The position numbers were made by a program, and so were the translations under genes. A stretch of DNA of 64,000 nucleotides from Arthrobacter sp. U41 (lineage in GTDB: Bacteria; Actinomycetota; Actinomycetes; Actinomycetales; Micrococcaceae): NCBI RefSeq assembly GCF_007679325.1, contig NZ_VEGI01000002.1:434001-498000 (forward strand). Reading direction: 5' to 3'. The stretch's first letter is position 1. Each line of letters starts with the position of its first letter. Below, one piece after another: positions 54,264-63,208 of this stretch. The notes beneath the pieces were generated by a model, which was not told the origin of the DNA, ran no database searches, and saw only the letters and a list, made by a program, of their open reading frames with translations.

Positions 54264-55679
54264 CTATTTGCTCAGGTTGGCCAGGCGCTGCGGGCTGAGG
54301 AGGTCGGTGAGTTGCTCGGCGGTGAGCAGCCCGTGTTCGAGTACGAGTTCCGCGACGCCCTTGCCGGTGGCGAGGGCTTCCTGTGCGATGGCCGTGGCCG
54401 TGGCGTAGCCCAGGTGCGGGTTGAGTGCGGTGACGAGGCCGATCGACTGTTCCACCGTGAGGCGGAGGTGTTCGGTGTTGGCGGTGATGCCGCGGACGCA
54501 GCGGGCCGTAAGGGTGCGGCAGGCGGCTTCCAGGTGGGAGATGCTCTTGTGGAGGCTGTGGACGATGATGGGTTCGAAGGCGTTGAGCTGGAGCTGCCCG
54601 GCTTCGGCCGCCATGGTGATGGTGACGTCGTTGCCGATCACCTCATAGGCCACTTGGCTGACCACTTCGGGGATGACGGGGTTGATCTTGCCCGGCATGA
54701 TCGAGGAACCGGACTGCACGGCGGGGAGGTTGATTTCGCCGAAGCCGGCGCGCGGGCCGGAGGAGAGCAGCCGGAGGTCGTTGCAGATCTTTGACAGTTT
54801 CACGGCGACCCGCTTGAGCACGCCGGAGAGGTGCACGAAGGCGCCGACGTCCTGGGTGGCCTCGATCAGGTCCACCGCCGTGACGAGCGGCAGGCCCGTG
54901 ATTTCGGCCAGGTGCCGGCAGGCGGCCGCGGCGTACCCTGCCGGTGCGTTGAGCCCGGTGCCGATCGCAGTGGCGCCCAGGTTGATTTCGTGGATCAGCA
55001 GGTCGGCTTCGGCCAGGCGGAGCCGGTCCTCGCCGATCGTGACGGCGTAGGTACCGAATTCCTGGCCGAGGGTCATGGGGACGGCGTCCTGCAGCTGGGT
55101 GCGGCCCATCTTCACCACCGTGCGGAATTCGAGGGCTTTGGCCGCGAAGGCGTCTTCGAGCTCGGTGAGGGCATCGAGCAGTTCCCGGGCGGCGAAGATC
55201 GTGCCGAGCTTGACCGCGGTGGGGTAAACGTCGTTGGTGGACTGGCTGAGGTTGACGTGGTCGTTGGGGTGCAGCCGCGCGTAGTCGCTCTTCGGGTGGC
55301 CGAGAATTTCCAGGGCGCGGTTGGCGATGACCTCGTTGGCGTTCATGTTCGATGACGTCCCGGCACCGCCCTGGATGACGTCCACCACGAACTGCTCGCT
55401 GAGCTTGCCGTTCATGACGTCGGCGCAGGCCTCCTCGATGGCACCGGCGCGCCCGGCGTCGAGCAGCCCGAGCTCGTGGTTGGTGCGGGCGGCGGCCAGT
55501 TTGACGGCTGCCAGCCCGCGGACCAGGTACATGTTGGAGGCGAGCGGCTGGCCGGTGATGGGGAAGTTCTCCACGGCCCGGAGGGTGTGGACACCCCAGT
55601 AGGCGTCGGCGGGGATGTCCCGGTCGCCCAGGAGGTCGTGTTCGGAGCGGAAGTCTGAACGTTCGTCGAGGGATGTCAT
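54264..55679 (-). CDS. aspA: Aspartate ammonia-lyase
   Basis: 471-residue fumarase/aspartase-superfamily enzyme cleaving aspartate to fumarate and ammonia. The signature GSSIMPGKINPVIPEVVSQV starts near residue 320, and GRTQLQDAVPMTLGQEF and NDHVNLSQSTNDVYPTA (TND motif) are present. It follows asparaginase by 8 bp with AAGGA before its ATG, and precedes the permease. Confidence 0.95.
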   Translation of the reverse strand: MTSLDERSDFRSEHDLLGDRDIPADAYWGVHTLRAVENFPITGQPLASNMYLVRGLAAVKLAAARTNHELGLLDAGRAGAIEEACADVMNGKLSEQFVVDVIQGGAGTSSNMNANEVIANRALEILGHPKSDYARLHPNDHVNLSQSTNDVYPTAVKLGTIFAARELLDALTELEDAFAAKALEFRTVVKMGRTQLQDAVPMTLGQEFGTYAVTIGEDRLRLAEADLLIHEINLGATAIGTGLNAPAGYAAAACRHLAEITGLPLVTAVDLIEATQDVGAFVHLSGVLKRVAVKLSKICNDLRLLSSGPRAGFGEINLPAVQSGSSIMPGKINPVIPEVVSQVAYEVIGNDVTITMAAEAGQLQLNAFEPIIVHSLHKSISHLEAACRTLTARCVRGITANTEHLRLTVEQSIGLVTALNPHLGYATATAIAQEALATGKGVAELVLEHGLLTAEQLTDLLSPQRLANLSK

Positions 55680-55687
55680 GGCGGTCC

Positions 55688-56728
55688 TTACAGGGCGTCG
55701 GGGGAGTTGGCGGTTTCGGGCGAAGCGAGGAAATCGACGGCTTGCAGCAGCCCGACGGGCCGGCCGCCGCCGAGCACGGGTGCCGCGGCAATGCCCGCCA
55801 AGGGAGACGTATCGACGTCGAGAGCGGCCAGCAGGTGCACCGTGACGGGCATCCGGGCGCGGTCTCCGCCGTCGGAGATCTTCACGGCGACGGCACGGCC
55901 GTCCGGCAGTCCCACCAGCTGGACGCCTTCGAAGCCGTCCTTGGCCAGGAGTCCGGGCACCAGGCGCATCAGTGCGGTGACATCACGGTCCTCGCCCGCC
56001 GCCATCCCGGGGTGGCGGCGCATGGCTCCGGCGACCGCGGCTTCCGCGCTGCCGGATCCCGTTGCCGAGGCCAGCCTGCCGAAGGCCCGGGCCATGCCTC
56101 GCAGGGTAAGGGCGAAGAGCGGGGTGCCACAGCCGTCAGTGGACGTGCGCTCCGGTTCCTCGCCGGTGAGGTCCGCGACGGTCCGGGCCACGAGCTGCTG
56201 GAGCGGGTGCGCCGGGTCCATGTATCCCGGGACCCGCCAGCCGTTGACGACGCAGGTGGCTGCCATGGCCGCGTGCTTTCCGGAGCAGTTCTGCGCCAGC
56301 CGGGTGGCCTTCCTGCCGCCGCCGACCCATTCCTCCCGCTCGCGGAAGCCGTAAGGGAGGTCGGTGCTGTTCTCGAGGTCGGCAGGGGTCAGCCCATGCA
56401 TGTCCAGGATGCGCAGCGCGCCGTCGCGGTGGGCGGCGGCCCCGGAGTGGCTGGCGGATGCGAGGGCGAGGAGTTCGTCCGGGAGTTCCAGGCCGGCGCG
56501 GACCATGGCGACGGCCTGCAGGGGCTTGAGGGCAGATCGCGGGTAAAACGGGGCGAGGGGCTCGCCGGCGGTCAGGAGGGCCCGGCCGTCCGCCGCGATG
56601 GCGATTACCGAGCCGCAGTGGACGCTCTCGACCAGGCCGTCGCGGGTCTGGACCGCAAGCGGAACGTGCTCCGGGAGCCTCTCCGGAGCCAGCGGAGTCG
56701 GGATGTGCGCGGTGGCAGGAGAAAACAT
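55688..56728 (-). CDS. L-asparaginase II-type (thermolabile) amidohydrolase
   Basis: 346-residue Asparaginase_II (Pfam-type) protein, unlike the classical type I/II enzymes. It carries SVHCGSVIAIAADGR near 40, SALKPLQAVAMVRAG, and ASASHSGAAAHRDGALR, and the segment NCSGKHAAMAATCVVNGW. It converts asparagine to aspartate and ammonia, feeding aspA. The start follows AAAGGA. Confidence 0.9.
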   Translation of the reverse strand: MFSPATAHIPTPLAPERLPEHVPLAVQTRDGLVESVHCGSVIAIAADGRALLTAGEPLAPFYPRSALKPLQAVAMVRAGLELPDELLALASASHSGAAAHRDGALRILDMHGLTPADLENSTDLPYGFREREEWVGGGRKATRLAQNCSGKHAAMAATCVVNGWRVPGYMDPAHPLQQLVARTVADLTGEEPERTSTDGCGTPLFALTLRGMARAFGRLASATGSGSAEAAVAGAMRRHPGMAAGEDRDVTALMRLVPGLLAKDGFEGVQLVGLPDGRAVAVKISDGGDRARMPVTVHLLAALDVDTSPLAGIAAAPVLGGGRPVGLLQAVDFLASPETANSPDAL

Positions 56729-56800
56729 TACGTCCTTTGGCGGTGGTGTTGGTTGTCGCTGGTCAAGCCGCTGCTGAATCTGCACTTCCTGGCGCAGGGG

Positions 56801-57508
56801 TCAGGCGCCTTCGGCGGCGTGGAGAATCGAATCGAGGGCAACGCCAACAGCATGCAGGTGCTGGCTCATGGCGATGCCCGCCGTTGCAGCGTCGCCGGCC
56901 TCGATGGCGGCCAGGATGCGCCGGTGCTCCTCGTTGGACGCGTGCCGCCGGTCCGTCACCATGTTCAGGGTCTCGGACTGGTGGGCAAGGGCCTCCCGGA
57001 TGTCGGAGACAACATTTTCGAAGACCTTGTTCCGGCTGGCCCTGGCGATCAACGCGTGGAAGCTCGAGTCCAGGCCCACCCACACTTCGGGGTCGTCCTC
57101 GGCGGTCATCGCGGCAACGATGTCCCGCATGGTGTCCAGTTCCTCGGGCGAACGGCGTTCTGCCGCCAGCGCGGCGGCAGGAACCTCGATGTGGGGACGC
57201 GCCTCGGTGAGGTCGCGTGCCGAGTATTGGCCAAGGACCAGGTCCTTGGCCACGTGGTCGGCGACGACGAACGTGCCCCGCCCGGTCCTGGTGACGGTCA
57301 GTCCCAATGCGGTGCAGGAACGCAAGGCCTCGCGGACCACAGAGCGGCTCACTCCGTACTGCTGGGCAAGCGTGGCCTCGGAGCTCAGCTTGGCGCCGAC
57401 GACGAGCTTGCCGGATTCGATTTCGGAGCGGAGGACATTAAAGACCGCTTCGGCTGCGCTAAGGCGGGCCAGTGGCTGTCCTGCTGTCCGGCTGTCTGAC
57501 AGGTTCAT
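56801..57508 (-). CDS. GntR/FadR-family regulator of the asparagine operon
   Basis: 235-residue FadR-subfamily regulator. The winged helix (about 15-80) contains LSSEATLAQQYGVSRSVVREALRSCTALG, and the helical FCD domain (about 90-230) binds the effector, with HHAL-like metal residues (DSSFHALIARAS; SNEEHRRIL). It precedes asparaginase by 72 bp on the same strand and is probably its regulator. TTGACA-18-CATATT lies 6 nt before the ATG, so a leaderless mRNA is likely. Confidence 0.9.
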   Translation of the reverse strand: MNLSDSRTAGQPLARLSAAEAVFNVLRSEIESGKLVVGAKLSSEATLAQQYGVSRSVVREALRSCTALGLTVTRTGRGTFVVADHVAKDLVLGQYSARDLTEARPHIEVPAAALAAERRSPEELDTMRDIVAAMTAEDDPEVWVGLDSSFHALIARASRNKVFENVVSDIREALAHQSETLNMVTDRRHASNEEHRRILAAIEAGDAATAGIAMSQHLHAVGVALDSILHAAEGA

Positions 57509-57514
57509 GCTTGA

Positions 57515-57544
57515 AATATGGCAGAGGTCACACCGGGGTGTCAA
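57515..57544 (-). promoter_or_regulatory. Promoter of the GntR-asparaginase operon, with dyad
   Basis: TTGACA (consensus -35, 57539-57544), 18-bp spacer, CATATT (57515-57520), then 6 nt to the ATG at 57508. The dyad TCACACC/GGTGTCA (57528-57543) overlaps the -35 and matches at 6 of 7 arm positions, a likely autoregulation site. Confidence 0.75.
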
Positions 57545-57583
57545 CTGTGACGGCGGCCTAAGGGCCGGAGGCCGCCGTCACAG
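57545..57583 (-). terminator. Terminator of the DUF305 gene, abutting the gntR promoter
   Basis: CTGTGACGGCGGCCT and its exact complement form a 15-bp stem with a 9-nt loop, 17 bp past the DUF305 stop. Its last base is next to the TTGACA of the following promoter. Confidence 0.7.
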
Positions 57584-57600
57584 AGAGCTTCGATCTCCGC

Positions 57601-58203
57601 CTACAGCAGGGCGAGCAGGTCCTTCATTTCCTTGATCTCGCCCGTCTGGGAGGCCGCGATGTCCTTGGCCAGCTGGACGGCTTCGGCGTTCTTGCCGGAG
57701 CGGACCTCGGCGTTCGCCATCTCGACGGCGCCTTCGTGGTGCGCGATCATCTGGCTGAGGAAGAGCTTCGCTGCGTCGGTGCCCTGGGCGGCGTCGAGCT
57801 TTGTGAGGTCATCGCCGCTCATCATGCCGGTCATCGAGTGGCCGCCGGGCGCCTGGGTGGGTTCGTCCCAGTCCCCGAGCCAGCCGGTCATCTTGTCGAT
57901 CTCGGGCGCCTGGCCGGCCTTGATCTTCGTGGCCAGCGCGGTGATCCGGGCGTCGATGCCCTGCTTCTTCAGGATGATGTCGCTCATCTCCACGGCCTGG
58001 GCGTGATGCGGGATCATGGCCTGGGCGAACATCGTGTCCGAGCCGTTGTGGTCCGCGGCGGCGCTCGAGCCCGGCATGGCACTGCCCGTGCTGTGGTCCA
58101 TGCCGGGCATGCTGCTTCCGGGGCTGCTGCCGCCCGCGGAGCAGCCGGAGAGTGCAATCATGGCGGCCATGGCCGCGGCGGAAATCGTGAGGGTTTTCTT
58201 CAT
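57601..58203 (-). CDS. DUF305 lipoprotein with two HHxxAVEM motifs
   Basis: 200-residue predicted lipoprotein: lipobox LSGC with Cys21. The mature part is Met/Gly/Ser-rich (SSMPGMDHSTGSAMPG), then two copies of the DUF305 motif, MIPHHAQAVEMS and MIAHHEGAVEMA, about 100 residues apart. The His pairs suggest metal binding; DUF305 genes are often near copper-resistance genes. The upstream neighbour encodes a His-rich protein. Function beyond this is unknown. Confidence 0.88.
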   Translation of the reverse strand: MKKTLTISAAAMAAMIALSGCSAGGSSPGSSMPGMDHSTGSAMPGSSAAADHNGSDTMFAQAMIPHHAQAVEMSDIILKKQGIDARITALATKIKAGQAPEIDKMTGWLGDWDEPTQAPGGHSMTGMMSGDDLTKLDAAQGTDAAKLFLSQMIAHHEGAVEMANAEVRSGKNAEAVQLAKDIAASQTGEIKEMKDLLALL

Positions 58204-58325
58204 GGCAGATCGTGTCTTTCGTGGATCCGGCGGACTAGCCGGGTGGCGGGCACGCAGCAGCCAGGGTGTGGCTGCCGGGCGCGGGTGGCAGGGGTGGGCC
58301 GGCGGTGTCACGGCGCAGCCCTGCC

Positions 58326-58877
58326 TTACGTGCGACTGATGGATAAATCGCTGGGGGATGGCGTCGCGGGCCGGTAGGCATAGCCGGACGGGTGGTCCGC
58401 CCGCCCCGCGGTCCACGGCCGGGCCGCCGGCAGGGCGGCGCCGGGCTGCGGTGCGCTCAAGGTGGCGCCCGCCGGGGAGGGCGTGCAGCCGACGTGCATC
58501 GCAGGCTTCTCGGCGCAGCCGCCCTGGCAGACGCACGACGGCGGCACCCCGGTTCCTCCCGCGGTCACCGACGCGGGGATCACGTCAGCGATTGGCGGCG
58601 GAGCCGGTGAGTCGGCCTCAGGGCCAGCCTCAGGCGGTGAGCCGGCTTGGTGGCTGGAGTGCGTGTCGTGGCTGGAGTGTGTGACGTGGGCCGGTGCCGC
58701 GGGGTGTTCCGCCGCGGTGTCTCCGGTGGCGCCCGCAGGCGGCGCCTGGGAGTGCATCCCGTGGGGCCCCGAGAGGATGTGCATGCCGAGGAAGCCCGCG
58801 ATGACGGCGAGGAGTGCGGCCAGCAGCACGGCCTGGCGGAGCCAGGCCGTGGCTCGGGCCGGGGTGGCGGCGGGCAT
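58326..58877 (-). CDS. Secreted/membrane-anchored His-rich protein (DUF6153-like)
   Basis: 183-residue protein with an N-terminal hydrophobic anchor (QAVLLAALLAVIAGFLGMHIL) and a Pro/Ala/His-rich exported part (HGMHSQAPPAGATG, THSSHDTHSSHQAG) ending with Cys-containing SCVCQGGCAEKPAMHVGC. The His and Cys clusters suggest metal binding, similar in theme to the downstream DUF305 gene. The start follows GGAGAACC. The DUF6153 assignment is by resemblance only. Confidence 0.65.
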   Translation of the reverse strand: MPAATPARATAWLRQAVLLAALLAVIAGFLGMHILSGPHGMHSQAPPAGATGDTAAEHPAAPAHVTHSSHDTHSSHQAGSPPEAGPEADSPAPPPIADVIPASVTAGGTGVPPSCVCQGGCAEKPAMHVGCTPSPAGATLSAPQPGAALPAARPWTAGRADHPSGYAYRPATPSPSDLSISRT

Positions 58878-59070
58878 GGCGGTTCTCCTCTCCGGGGCCG
58901 GCTTGGTGGTCACTAGGCTACCGGTGTCCAACGCCGGCGCCGCCCATTCGGTTCCGTCCACTGTTCCCGCCATTGGGGTCCGGCCGCGGCCATGCCGCAC
59001 CTGGAGGCCCGCGCCGCCGCAGCCCCCGTCAGCTCGCCGGGGTTGGATTCCCGGCGTCGGATTCCCGGCG

Positions 59071-60027
59071 TCAGATTCCCAGGGTCGCCAGGCTCTGCCG
59101 CAGCGTCTCGGCGGAGTGGTGCAGGGAGGCCAGTTCGCCGTCGTCCATGGGCGTGTCCAGCACCGAACGGACACCGCCGTTCCCCACGACACTGGGCAGG
59201 GACAGCGCCACCCCGGAGATTCCGTACTGACCGTCCAGCACGGTGGAGACGGGAAGGACGGCGTTCTCCGAGCGCAGCAGGGCCTCCACGATGCGGGCTC
59301 CGGAGAGTCCGATGGCGTAGTTCGTCGCGCCCTTGCCAGCGATCACCTTGTACGCCGCGTGCGTCACTTCCCGCGCGGTGTCGGCGAGGTACTCGGGCGT
59401 AAAGACACGTTCACCGTCGACCGTCCACTGGCGGATCGGGACCGGACCGATCGTGGCGCCGGACCAGATGGGGAACTCGGTGTCGCCGTGCTCGCCCACC
59501 ATGCTCGCATGCACGCTGGTCAGGGAGACTCCGGCCTTGTGCGCCAGCACCCAGCGCAGCCGTGACGTATCGAGCACCGTGCCGGAGGAGAAGATGCGCG
59601 ACGACGGCAGGCCGGAGATCTTCTGCGCCGCGACGGTCAACACGTCGCAGGGATTGGTCACCAGGACGTATACGGCGTCGGGGGCGTGCGTGAGGAGTTG
59701 CGGCATGAGCTGCTCGAGGATCCGGACGTTGGTCCCGGCCAGGTCCAGGCGCGTCTGGCCCGGCGCCTGTTTGGCCCCGGCGGTGATAACAACGACGTCG
59801 GCCCCTTCCGTCGCGGTGATGTCCCCGCCGCCGGTGACGGTCGACGCGGCGGCGGCGAACTGGGTGCCGTGCGCGAGGTCAAGCACTTCGGCTTCGGCCT
59901 TGGTGGCGTTGACGTCGAAGAGGGCCACGTTGCTGGCGGAGCCGCGGATCAGGGCGGCGTAGGCCAGGGACGTGCCCACGCTGCCGGCGCCGACAATCGC
60001 CAGTTTGGAACCGGGATTCTGGGACAT
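59071..60027 (-). CDS. ldh: L-lactate dehydrogenase
   Basis: 318-residue NAD-dependent lactate/malate-dehydrogenase superfamily enzyme. The Rossmann start is [22 protein letters not shown], and the active-site motif [13 protein letters not shown] lies near residue 175; VTNPCDVLT and the family core follow the LDH rather than MDH pattern by the Gln/Arg loop [15 protein letters not shown]. It interconverts pyruvate and L-lactate. It lies 16 bp downstream of an SDR gene on the same strand. Confidence 0.92.
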   Translation of the reverse strand: MSQNPGSKLAIVGAGSVGTSLAYAALIRGSASNVALFDVNATKAEAEVLDLAHGTQFAAAASTVTGGGDITATEGADVVVITAGAKQAPGQTRLDLAGTNVRILEQLMPQLLTHAPDAVYVLVTNPCDVLTVAAQKISGLPSSRIFSSGTVLDTSRLRWVLAHKAGVSLTSVHASMVGEHGDTEFPIWSGATIGPVPIRQWTVDGERVFTPEYLADTAREVTHAAYKVIAGKGATNYAIGLSGARIVEALLRSENAVLPVSTVLDGQYGISGVALSLPSVVGNGGVRSVLDTPMDDGELASLHHSAETLRQSLATLGI

Positions 60028-60043
60028 GGGCTTCTGCTTTCGT

Positions 60044-60787
60044 TCAGGTGGAGGGTGGCGCCACGGTGCCGGCCGTCTCGCCGCCGTCGATCACGAACTC
60101 GGCGCCCGTGACGAACGAGGACTCATCGGCTGCCAGGTACACCGCCAGGTCCGCGATCTCCGTCGGCTGGCCGGTCCGGTGCAGGGGGACATGTCCAGTG
60201 TCGAAGGTCATGCCCGCGGTCATGGGTGTTTCGATGACGCCGGGGTGCACCGAGTTCACGCGGATTCCGGACCCGCCGAGGTCCAGGGCAGCGGCCTTGG
60301 TCAGGCCCCGGACGCCGAACTTCGACGCCGTATAACCGGCCAGGGACTCGTAGCCGCGGATTCCCGCGATCGAGGAGATGTTGATGATGGACGCGGCGCC
60401 GGCGCGCGCCAAGGCCGGCGCCCCAGCCTTGATGCCGTTGAAGACGCCGGTCAGGTTAACATCGATGATCCGGGCCCAGTCCCCGTGCGAGTACTCGTCG
60501 ATCCGGCCGAAGTTCACAATGCCGGCGTTGTTGACCAGAATACTGAGGCTGCCGAAGGCGGCCACGGCCTCGTTCACCGCCGCTTCCCAGTCCGCCGGCT
60601 GTGTCACGTCCAGGTGGACATAGCGGACGCCGTCCCCGAGGTCGGTGGCCAACTGCCTCCCGTCCTCGTCCAGGACATCGCCAGCCACGACTTTCGCGCC
60701 TTCGTCGAGGAACCGCCGGGCGATGGCCGCGCCGATCCCCCGGGCGCCGCCGCTGACAAGGGCCACTTTGCCGTCCAACCGTCCCAT
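60044..60787 (-). CDS. SDR-family oxidoreductase (3-alpha-hydroxysteroid/glucose dehydrogenase-like)
   Basis: 247-residue classical short-chain dehydrogenase. Cofactor motif [20 protein letters not shown] at 12-31, NNAG in [10 protein letters not shown], active-site Ser/Tyr/Lys in IINISSIAG and [20 protein letters not shown] near 151. It could act on alcohols, sugars or steroids. AAGGAC precedes the ATG. It is probably co-transcribed with the LDH gene. Confidence 0.92.
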   Translation of the reverse strand: MGRLDGKVALVSGGARGIGAAIARRFLDEGAKVVAGDVLDEDGRQLATDLGDGVRYVHLDVTQPADWEAAVNEAVAAFGSLSILVNNAGIVNFGRIDEYSHGDWARIIDVNLTGVFNGIKAGAPALARAGAASIINISSIAGIRGYESLAGYTASKFGVRGLTKAAALDLGGSGIRVNSVHPGVIETPMTAGMTFDTGHVPLHRTGQPTEIADLAVYLAADESSFVTGAEFVIDGGETAGTVAPPST

Positions 60788-60990
60788 CGCTGAGTCCTTT
60801 TCGGGAGCGAGCCACCCCAGGGACGTGGCCGTCCGGGCTCCGCTTCAAGCTCACCAAGGACCGTCCGGCTTGGGCAGGGCCGTTGGACCCTACGCGCGCC
60901 GGGCTGCCGGACGGTGGAAACAGACGACGATGGACCGGGCGGCAGAGACGGGCGGCGGGCGGCCGCCGTCGTGCCGTCCCGGCAGTGTTA

Positions 60991-61058
60991 GATCAGTGGT
61001 GCCAGACCGGTGGTGCCAGATCAACGGTGCCGGATCGGGTGCCTGATCAGAGGTGCTG
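60991..61058. repeat. Degenerate 14-bp tandem repeat array
   Basis: Five successive units: GATCAGTGGTGCCA, GACCGGTGGTGCCA, GATCAACGGTGCCG, GATCGGGTGCCT, GATCAGAGGTGCTG. The last unit covers the stop codon and last codons of the minus-strand gene. The remainder of the 259-bp gap (60788-60990) has nothing distinct. Confidence 0.75.
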
Positions 61059-61664
61059 GATGCCTGCCCGCTGCATGGCGTCGCGGTACACCTCGACGTT
61101 CTTGCTCAGGAGTTCCTCCTGCTTGGCGGCGGAGACGGCAAAGGCGCGGCCGCCAAGGGCCGTGGCCTTGTAGATCTTGACGCCGCGGTTCTTCAGCGAG
61201 GAGTGGTACGTCTTCTCGAACAGCGTCAGGAAGGCGTGGGCGTCGGCGCCGTGGGCGATGACTGCGGAGACGCGCTTGTTGATCTTGAGGAACTGGCGGA
61301 AGGGCCGCAGGCCGTCGGTCTTCTCCTGGACGTTCAGCGCGGAAGGGAGCTCGGGGTCGCGGACCCACGGGTAGGCGTTCCACGGCATGACGTAGCGCGG
61401 GTCCAGCTCGACGGCCTCGTAGATGGAGGTGGCGCGGCGGGCGGCCTCGTCATCGTTGAAGTGGGAGACAAAGCCCGATTCGGTGCCCTTGCCCGGTGCT
61501 ATGTGGAGGCTGACGATCCGGCACTCGTCCTCGTCATGGACAGGATCGATGTACGGGACGACCGACCCCGGCTTCTTTTCCATCAGTTCGTCGCAAAGCT
61601 GCGTTACGGCGGCGATGTTCGGTTCCTGCAGCAGGGTCTTCTTTTCGTCCCAGTCAATCGTCAC
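61047..61664 (-). CDS. Uncharacterised protein, possible uracil-DNA glycosylase relative
   Basis: 205-residue protein, not confidently recognised. The segment SLHIAPGKGTESGFVSHFND could correspond to the first UDG-superfamily motif, and YVMPWNAYPWVRDPELP to the Asn-containing loop of this superfamily; SAVIAHGADAHAFL is a second core strand/loop. No typical catalytic Asp is certain. The GTG start follows GAGGGAGAAATC. The tandem repeat array reaches into its stop codon. Confidence 0.7.
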   Translation of the reverse strand: MTIDWDEKKTLLQEPNIAAVTQLCDELMEKKPGSVVPYIDPVHDEDECRIVSLHIAPGKGTESGFVSHFNDDEAARRATSIYEAVELDPRYVMPWNAYPWVRDPELPSALNVQEKTDGLRPFRQFLKINKRVSAVIAHGADAHAFLTLFEKTYHSSLKNRGVKIYKATALGGRAFAVSAAKQEELLSKNVEVYRDAMQRAGIQHL

Positions 61665-61871
61665 GATTTCTCCCTCAGCACTTGGCGTCCAGAATCAGGC
61701 GTCGCCTTCCACTCTACGCTTCCGCGCCGGGCGCCGTTTTTGTGGTGCCGAACGACAGTGTTTACGGGCAGTTCCCTCAACCCTTGCGCAGATCACGCCT
61801 CTGTGGTTAGCTACATGAGTAATGAACCAACAGACCGAGTCTTCCGAGGCTCCGTGAAAGGACGGTCGGCA

Positions 61872-62261
61872 GTGCTTGACGACTCACGTCCGATCTTCCT
61901 CCAGATCGCCGAACTGATCGAAGGCGACATCGTTGCCGGCGCCCTCGCGGAAGAGGCCCAGGCGCCGTCCACCAATGAATTCGCCGCGTTCTACCGGATC
62001 AATCCCGCCACCGCGGCCAAAGGGATTAACAAGCTCGTCGATGAGGGAATTCTGTACAAGAAAAGGGGGATAGGCATGTTTGTTGCCACCGGAGCGCGGA
62101 CCCGGTTGCTGGAGCGGCGGCGGGAGGAGTTCTTCCACGACTTCGTCCAACCGCTCACCCGGGAGGCGCGCAGGCTCGGCATCAGCGTTGATGCGCTGAC
62201 CGACATGATCAACCGCAGCAATTCAGATCCCGTACTAACGGAAAGGAGCGCGGGACGGTGA
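61872..62261 (+). CDS. GntR-family (YtrA-type) regulator
   Basis: 129-residue short GntR protein with only a winged-helix domain and a small helical tail, as in YtrA regulators that sit before ABC transporters. Recognition region: APSTNEFAAFYRINPATAAKGINKLVDEGILYKKRGIGMFV. The GTG start follows AAAGGA; the in-frame ATG at 61815 is less likely because a TTGCGC-18-TAGCTA promoter (61784-61813) would place the transcript start inside it. It overlaps the ATPase gene by 4 bp. Confidence 0.86.
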   Translation: MLDDSRPIFLQIAELIEGDIVAGALAEEAQAPSTNEFAAFYRINPATAAKGINKLVDEGILYKKRGIGMFVATGARTRLLERRREEFFHDFVQPLTREARRLGISVDALTDMINRSNSDPVLTERSAGR

Positions 62262-63208
62262 ATACGCCAACGCAGCCGCCGGTGATCGAACTGAACAACG
62301 TCACCAAACGCTACAAGGACACAAAAGCAGTGGACGGAGTGACCCTCCGCATCGACGGCGGCAGGATCTACGGGCTGTTGGGCCGCAACGGCGCCGGCAA
62401 AACCACCCTGATGTCCATCCTCACGGCCCAGGATCCGGAAACGTCCGGCGACGTCAAGGTCTTCGGCCAGCACCCCTACGAAAACGACGCCGTCCTCTCC
62501 CGGATGTGCTTCATCCGCGAATCCCAGAAGTATCCGGAGGATTTCTCGCCCGCCCAGGCCTTCAAGTCGGCGGCGTTGTTCTTCCGGAACTGGGACCAGG
62601 ACTTCGCCGACCGCCTCGCCGAGGAGTTCGCGCTGCCGCTCAAACGCCGCATCAAGAAGCTCTCGCGCGGTCAGCTGTCCGCCGTCGGCGTGATCATCGG
62701 GCTCGCCGCACGCGCCGAGCTCACCTTTTTCGATGAGCCGTACCTGGGGCTCGACGCCGTCGCCCGGCAGATCTTCTACGACCGGCTCGTCGAGGACTAC
62801 TCCCTCCACCCGCGGACCATCATCCTCTCCTCGCACCTCATCGACGAGGTGGCCAATCTGCTCGAACACGTCCTCCTGATCGATAACGGACGCATCATCC
62901 TGGACGACGACGCCGAGAACATCCGCGGTTCCGCTGCCACCGTCACCGGCGAGGACTCGAAAGTCACTGATTTCACCGCCGGCCTGCCGATCCTGCACCG
63001 GGAGCGGCTGGGATCCCTGACGTCCGTCACCATTGAGGCGCGGCTCGGCACCGCGGACCGTGCCCGGGCCGCGGAACTCGGGCTGGAAATCGCCCCGGTA
63101 TCCCTGCAGCAGCTGGTGGTCCGGAAGACGATGGCAGCCCCGGCCGGGGGAGCCGGCGTCGATCCCCGCACCGCAACGGATCCATCAGAACTGGAGGTGG
63201 CGCCATGA
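62258..63208 (+). CDS. ABC transporter ATP-binding protein
   Basis: 316-residue ATPase. Walker A GLLGRNGAGKTTLMSIL near 35-50, signature LSRGQLSAVGVIIGL near 132 (LSRGQ replaces the usual LSGGQ), and Walker B ELTFFDEPYLGLDAVARQ near 150. The C-terminal 90 residues form an accessory domain with low similarity to known ones. Controlled by the preceding YtrA-type gene and partner to the following permease. Export of an antibiotic or metabolite is the family norm; substrate unknown. Confidence 0.92.
   Translation: MNTPTQPPVIELNNVTKRYKDTKAVDGVTLRIDGGRIYGLLGRNGAGKTTLMSILTAQDPETSGDVKVFGQHPYENDAVLSRMCFIRESQKYPEDFSPAQAFKSAALFFRNWDQDFADRLAEEFALPLKRRIKKLSRGQLSAVGVIIGLAARAELTFFDEPYLGLDAVARQIFYDRLVEDYSLHPRTIILSSHLIDEVANLLEHVLLIDNGRIILDDDAENIRGSAATVTGEDSKVTDFTAGLPILHRERLGSLTSVTIEARLGTADRARAAELGLEIAPVSLQQLVVRKTMAAPAGGAGVDPRTATDPSELEVAP

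Noticed and set aside
52653..57508. Nitrogen-regulated (GlnR) sites in the asparagine operon
   Set aside because: I saw no convincing GTNAC-type repeat pair near the promoters; the dyad over the -35 fits the local GntR better.
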